Assembly (NCBI GenBank): GCA_037074765.1
Contig: JBAMDO010000181.1
Span: 527,077-591,076 of the forward strand
Reading direction: 5' to 3'
From: Mansonella perstans
Taxonomy: Eukaryota > Nematoda > Chromadorea > Rhabditida > Onchocercidae
Length of the DNA: 64,000 nucleotides
The notes under the pieces were generated by a model. The model was given only the letters and a program-made list of their open reading frames with translations, was not told where the DNA came from and searched no databases. The translations under genes were made by a program, and so were the position numbers. Below are positions 62,613 through 64,000 of this stretch, piece by piece; position 1 is the first letter of the stretch, and each line of letters opens with the position of its first letter.

Positions 62613-63901
62613 TTAAGGCCAACGTCTTGTACGTTTAATTCTGTTTACGGGAGGTAACTCATAACATCGCAAGCGTCGTACCGTCATTTCGTAAAAAATC
62701 CTGCAATATGGTATTGCAATCTAATAAATTATGATGTGAATATTTCAACTTTCCAATGTCCCGATACAATGTATTTCTTGTCGATAACATAAGATATGAT
62801 TCTTATAATTTGATCTGTAAAATCACTAACGATAAATTAGGTGGGCGAATCATCTTGAAATCTGTAATAACGTCGAATGAGACAACCATATCGGTTTCTT
62901 TCTCAACTTGCTCCTCACCTTCGAAATACTGTCCGGGCTTAATAACTGTATGGTAAAGCAGACTAGAATGATCGGCTAAGCCTTCAAATGCACAACACTG
63001 CACATACAACCTGAATTTCAATTTTCTTGTTCTTTTTTTAGAGGCAATTCACAGAGTTTATCTTTCTTCAAGTCATACTTTTTAAATTTGCCGTTATTTT
63101 TATTCTAAATCTATTGTGTTCGGATCAAAATTGACTCATTGGCTTGCAGAATAGCTGCTTTTCAATATTACCATTCTAAGTCCTAAGATTAGTAAGGCTT
63201 CCATAAGTAATAAGACCACTTTTTTAGGTTTTTAAGCGCTAGGTGCTTTCTGAGCAAAATTTCCTCCAGATCGCGAACAAGTACGAAAGGTAGCTCGTTA
63301 TTTTTGTGCCAAGTAGAAGATGAGATAGTAGTCAATTGGCCTTTACTATTGAACGATAAATAAAATCCGCAAATCCGCTTAACGTAAGACGCAGTGATGG
63401 TCGATGACCTAACTTACAAGAAGTTCAATCGTATGAGTAAACAAGATTTGTACGCGTGAAGAAACAAAAAACCAACGGTTGATGATTCCCGTAACCCTTT
63501 TCAAAGCCTCCAACCCAACTATCATTTGATTCGCATGATTCACGCAATGCGCGATCATCACAATCCTACAAAACAATGATCCTTTCATTTCTTGGAAATC
63601 TGCAAAAATTACTCCCCTAGCCTTTATTTAGGAAGAAGTAGATCAGTGAATTATTAATACATACACAGAATTACTCTGAATTAAATAAACAAATGAATTA
63701 AAGTAACAAACGGACTGCAAATCGACGCTCAAAGCAAGATGGACGGGAACAGTGCAAAAGTGGTTGAGCATTTGGATAAACTTCGATTCCAAAGGGTATT
63801 TTATTCTCTCCACAGTATTCACCTTTACATAAAACAGTTGAAATAAGTAGTGAAATTATTGCGAAAATCTGAAAAAGAAAATGTGATGAAGGAATTTTCA
63901 A
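62613..63901 (-). CDS. wrt: Warthog-type hedgehog-related secreted protein, no Hint domain
   Basis: Warthog proteins are nematode hedgehog-related secreted proteins linked to cuticle and moulting (family knowledge). Four exons: 63716-63901, 63477-63565, 62831-63010, 62613-62700; phases 0, 2, 2 agree and give 180 residues. A signal peptide (FAIISLLISTVLCKG) precedes the Wart domain: YCGENKIPFGIEVYPNAQPL, CSRPSCFER, then CESNDSWVGGFE, LYVQCCAFEGLADHS, a conserved IKPGQ turn, SFDVITDF and IFYEMTVRRLRCYELPP. The pattern of Cys and the VQCC and MTVRRLxC motifs fit the family well. The protein stops right after the Wart domain (RTRRWP), with no autoprocessing Hint region, as in some worm WRT proteins. 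The start is uncertain: a strong TTTTTCAG acceptor lies just inside the first exon, so the true 5' exon may lie further upstream. Confidence 0.82.
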
Positions 63902-64000
63902 TATATCACAATCATTTATCAGTTCGCCTGAAATGATAAATATTCAAAAATAATCATTATTGCAATAGAATGTGAGAGATTTAAACAAAAAACTGAAAAA
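63902..64000. other. window end, upstream of the Warthog gene
   Basis: AT-rich, no coding signal; could contain the promoter or an intron if the Warthog gene has a further 5' exon. Confidence 0.4.

Overview
The window looks like nuclear DNA from a nematode, most likely a spirurid or filarial type (inference). It is AT-rich. Genes are split by introns of roughly 100-1100 bases with TTTCAG-type acceptors. A hedgehog-related Warthog gene, a protein class known from nematodes, lies at the right edge. One small gene has a trans-splice-like acceptor one base before its ATG, and a BEL/Pao retroelement with an env-like ORF is present.

Layout. 1-5631 (-): most of an attractin-like gene (EGF, CUB, kelch, PSI repeats), running off the left edge. 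10275-13748 (+): a complete UBXN6/UBXD1-like p97 cofactor in nine exons. 16347-16985 (+): a small two-exon secreted peptide. 19613-21624 (-): a small three-exon gene of unknown family. 21625-27616 holds no convincing gene. 27617-33614 and 46868-52872 are two nearly identical 6-kb direct copies. Each carries the same two minus-strand genes: an RRM/SR-type splicing factor and a Lines (LINS1)-like protein. Between the copies lie a 1.56-kb-arm inverted repeat around a truncated CCZ1-like gene fragment, and a badly rearranged BEL/Pao element. That element's 3' LTR is split by a 2.67-kb inverted block of its own pol/env plus a pol-gag chimera. 53069-55677 (-): a complete NAP1-family histone chaperone. 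59550-59993 (-): a broken Cys/Pro-rich secreted-protein frame. 62613-63901 (-): a four-exon Warthog gene without a Hint domain.

The host genes are ordinary single-copy nematode genes with no sign of a shared pathway, except that SR/LINS1-like/NAP1-like form a same-strand run. The unusual part is 27.6-52.9 kb, where duplication, palindrome and retroelement breakpoints cluster. This may be real genome turnover, or partly an assembly artefact (two haplotypes laid end to end). The sequence alone cannot decide between these.

Exon boundaries were read by eye from splice consensus and reading phase. Family names come from remembered motifs, not searches.
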